The notes under the pieces: model-generated
What the model saw: the letters and a program-made list of their open reading frames with translations, nothing else
The model's database searches: none
What the model was told of the DNA's origin: nothing
Made by a program: the position numbers and the translations under genes
Source of the DNA: Adlercreutzia mucosicola DSM 19490
GTDB lineage: Bacteria > Actinomycetota > Coriobacteriia > Coriobacteriales > Eggerthellaceae
DNA: 64,000 nt
Assembly (NCBI RefSeq): GCF_000422625.1
Contig: NZ_KE383895.1
Span: 304,968 to 368,967 of the forward strand
Direction: 5' to 3'
In this document: positions 62,575-64,000 of the stretch, piece by piece
Numbering within the stretch: position 1 is the stretch's first letter
Layout: the number at the start of each line of letters is the position of its first letter

Positions 62575-63240
62575 ATGACCAACCAAGTGACGCAGGAAGT
62601 GGCCGAAGAGGCTGCTCTGATGGAGGCTGTGGCCTTCGTGGGATCGGCCCTGGCGCCGTTCTTCCTGAACGACCCGCGGACGGGCGATGCCGCAGATTCC
62701 TTTGCGGCCCTGGCCGAGCTGGACGCCGCCACGGCTGCGGCCGACTGGCCCTTCGCCGATGCCGCGGCCGCCGAGGCGGCCCTCGCGCTGATGGTGGAGG
62801 GCCTGGCCGCCGGTGCCGATAACGACGACTTGGTGTGGGAGTACCGCCGCCAGTTCGTGGGCCCTGGTCGCTTCCCGGCTCCGCCGTGGGGGTCGGTGTA
62901 CACCGACCGCGAGTGCGTCATCTTCGGTGAGAGCACCCTGGCTCTGCGCGCGTGGATGCGCCGCGCTGGCATAAACCGCACCACCGACGAGCGCACGCCC
63001 GAAGACCATATCGGGCTCATGCTGGCCATGCTGGCCTTCTTGGCGCAGAACCGCCCCGAATTGGTGGACGAGTACCTGCGCGACCATCTGCTCACCTGGG
63101 CGCCCCACTATCTGGAGGTGCTGGAAGAGGCCACGACACACCCCTTCTATCGCGGTCTGGCCCAGCTGACCCGCGCTTCCCTTGAAGGGCTGGGCGCGGC
63201 GCGCGAGCTGTCGGTGACGCTGCCGCGCTTCTACCGCTAG
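62575..63240 (+). CDS. TorD/DmsD-family molybdoenzyme chaperone
   Basis: This 221-residue all-helical protein has the TorD-family features: N-terminal acidic helices, the loop VWEYRRQFVGPGRFPAPPWG (about residues 86-105), SVYTDRECVIFGEST, and PEDHIGLMLAMLAFL. It would bind the Tat signal of DmsA and hold the enzyme for cofactor loading before export. ATG 62575 is preceded by AAAGGAACGGG; an in-frame GTG at 62560 is less likely. The location between dmsB2 and dmsC fits the family. Confidence 0.9.
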   Translation: MTNQVTQEVAEEAALMEAVAFVGSALAPFFLNDPRTGDAADSFAALAELDAATAAADWPFADAAAAEAALALMVEGLAAGADNDDLVWEYRRQFVGPGRFPAPPWGSVYTDRECVIFGESTLALRAWMRRAGINRTTDERTPEDHIGLMLAMLAFLAQNRPELVDEYLRDHLLTWAPHYLEVLEEATTHPFYRGLAQLTRASLEGLGAARELSVTLPRFYR

Positions 63241-63252
63241 GTTTCACCGGTC

Positions 63253-64000
63253 ATGGACGGGTTCTCCACCGCATTCAGCGAGATCACCCTGGTGCTGTTC
63301 ACCACGCTGGCTCCCTCGGGGGCGGTGGCCTATTTGCTGATGAACCTGCCCGTGCTGTTCGGCCGCGTCGACGGCACGCTGCGCCAGCGGCTGGATCGGC
63401 TCTCGTGTCTGCCGCTGGCCATTACCATGGTGGGGCTCATCGCGTCGGCCACCCATCTGGGGAACCCCTCAAACGCGCTGTACGTGTTCACGGGGGTGGG
63501 GCGCAGCCCGCTGTCTACCGAGGTGTTCTGCGCGGTGATCTTTCTGGCCCTGGCGGGGATGTACTGGCTGTACTCCTTTGCGCTGGCGCCGCGCCGCGGT
63601 CTGCAGCGGGTGCTGCTGGTGGCCATCGACGGGGCGGCCGTGGTGTTCGTGATTGCGACGGCCTTCGCCTACAGCGTGGACACCATCCCCGTGTGGAACT
63701 TGTCTCTTGCTCCCGTATCGCTGTTGCTGAATGCCCTGGTGGGTGGCCCTTTGTTGGCGCTGTCGGGGTTTGCTGGTGTGGGGTATCGGCCCTGGACGCG
63801 ACCCTTGGTGGCTCTGTCCGGGGCGGCCTTGGTGGCGAATGTGGCAGTGTACGGGTGCTTGGGGACGCAGTTGGCCGTGATGGCCAACGAGATGGTCCAC
63901 GCCACCGATCTGGTGGCGGGCTTTCCGGCTTATGTGGGCGTGTTCGCCCTGCTGGCCGGTGTCGGCATCGTGATAGCGTGGCGGTCGCGCGGGTGCGAGG
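63253..64000 (+). CDS. DmsC-like membrane anchor subunit, 3' end outside window
   Basis: The frame from ATG 63253 stays open to the right edge (at least 249 codons). It encodes hydrophobic helices with family features of DmsC: the first helix with LAPSGAVAYLLMN, RLDRLSCLPLAITMVGLIAS, a conserved SATHLGNPSNALYVFTGVGR, then SPLSTEVFCAVIFLALAGMY and further helices. DmsC anchors DmsAB at the membrane and oxidises menaquinol. It starts 12 bp after torD. The gene continues beyond base 64000. Confidence 0.9.
   Translation, partial: MDGFSTAFSEITLVLFTTLAPSGAVAYLLMNLPVLFGRVDGTLRQRLDRLSCLPLAITMVGLIASATHLGNPSNALYVFTGVGRSPLSTEVFCAVIFLALAGMYWLYSFALAPRRGLQRVLLVAIDGAAVVFVIATAFAYSVDTIPVWNLSLAPVSLLLNALVGGPLLALSGFAGVGYRPWTRPLVALSGAALVANVAVYGCLGTQLAVMANEMVHATDLVAGFPAYVGVFALLAGVGIVIAWRSRGCE

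Overview
The window is high-GC DNA from a Gram-positive anaerobe, most likely a member of the Eggerthellaceae (Coriobacteriia; relatives of Eggerthella, Gordonibacter, Adlercreutzia or Slackia). The basis is the combination of a Tat-exported DMSO-reductase-family operon controlled by a divergent membrane LuxR regulator, a VaFE/Cna-B surface protein with a sortase tail, MobB-MobA fusion plus Fe-S protein, and the strong GC bias at third codon positions. The genus assignment is inference. No rRNA, tRNA or CRISPR array was seen.

Layout. 1-4.2 kb: 3' part of a DUF2207 membrane protein, a shikimate-kinase-like protein lacking the shikimate-binding Arg, and an alanine/glycine:Na+ symporter behind a structured leader. 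4.2-10.1 kb: MobB-MobA fusion with a poly-ferredoxin, a polar amino acid ABC transporter (binding protein, hairpin, permease, ATPase) and a histidine phosphatase. 10.3-14.1 kb: HtrA protease, REP-like and palindromic repeats, and a broken Rhs/YD-repeat gene that runs into a secreted-type protein lacking its signal peptide. 14.2-27.5 kb: the housekeeping block pyrH-frr-uppS-cdsA-dxr // rseP-ispG-proS, interrupted on the opposite strand by a 1269-residue surface protein. The RseP homologue has no recognisable PDZ domain and carries a winged-helix-like insert.

27.7-36 kb: three XRE regulators with membrane segments, a phasin-like protein, RlmB, a NYN-domain RNase, a DUF4097 protein and a second HtrA. 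36.3-43.8 kb: a MoxR ATPase/VWA pair, a BspA-like leucine-rich-repeat protein containing six helically phased copies of a parS-half-site-like nonamer, and a ClC family channel. 43.8-54.9 kb: an accessory island of visibly lower GC with a nucleotidyltransferase toxin-antitoxin-like pair under a large palindromic operator, glutaminase, a GNAT acetyltransferase, a complete type I Wadjet system (jetABCD) and a divergent DUF4143 ATPase. An IS110-family element with a one-base frameshift in its transposase follows. 56.6-64 kb: membrane LuxR regulator divergent from dmsA-dmsB-dmsB2-torD-dmsC, with dmsC cut by the window end.

Working together: MobBA matures the molybdopterin guanine dinucleotide cofactor that the DmsA-type enzyme needs, and TorD chaperones it. 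dxr, ispG, uppS and cdsA supply isoprenoid and phospholipid precursors for the envelope. Wadjet (anti-plasmid) and the neighbouring pair form a mobile-element defence island. The most unusual non-coding signal is a set of 120-165 bp imperfect intergenic palindromes, most with TGGC(C)AAAA-like ends, found at five separate places, one of them as a tandem pair.
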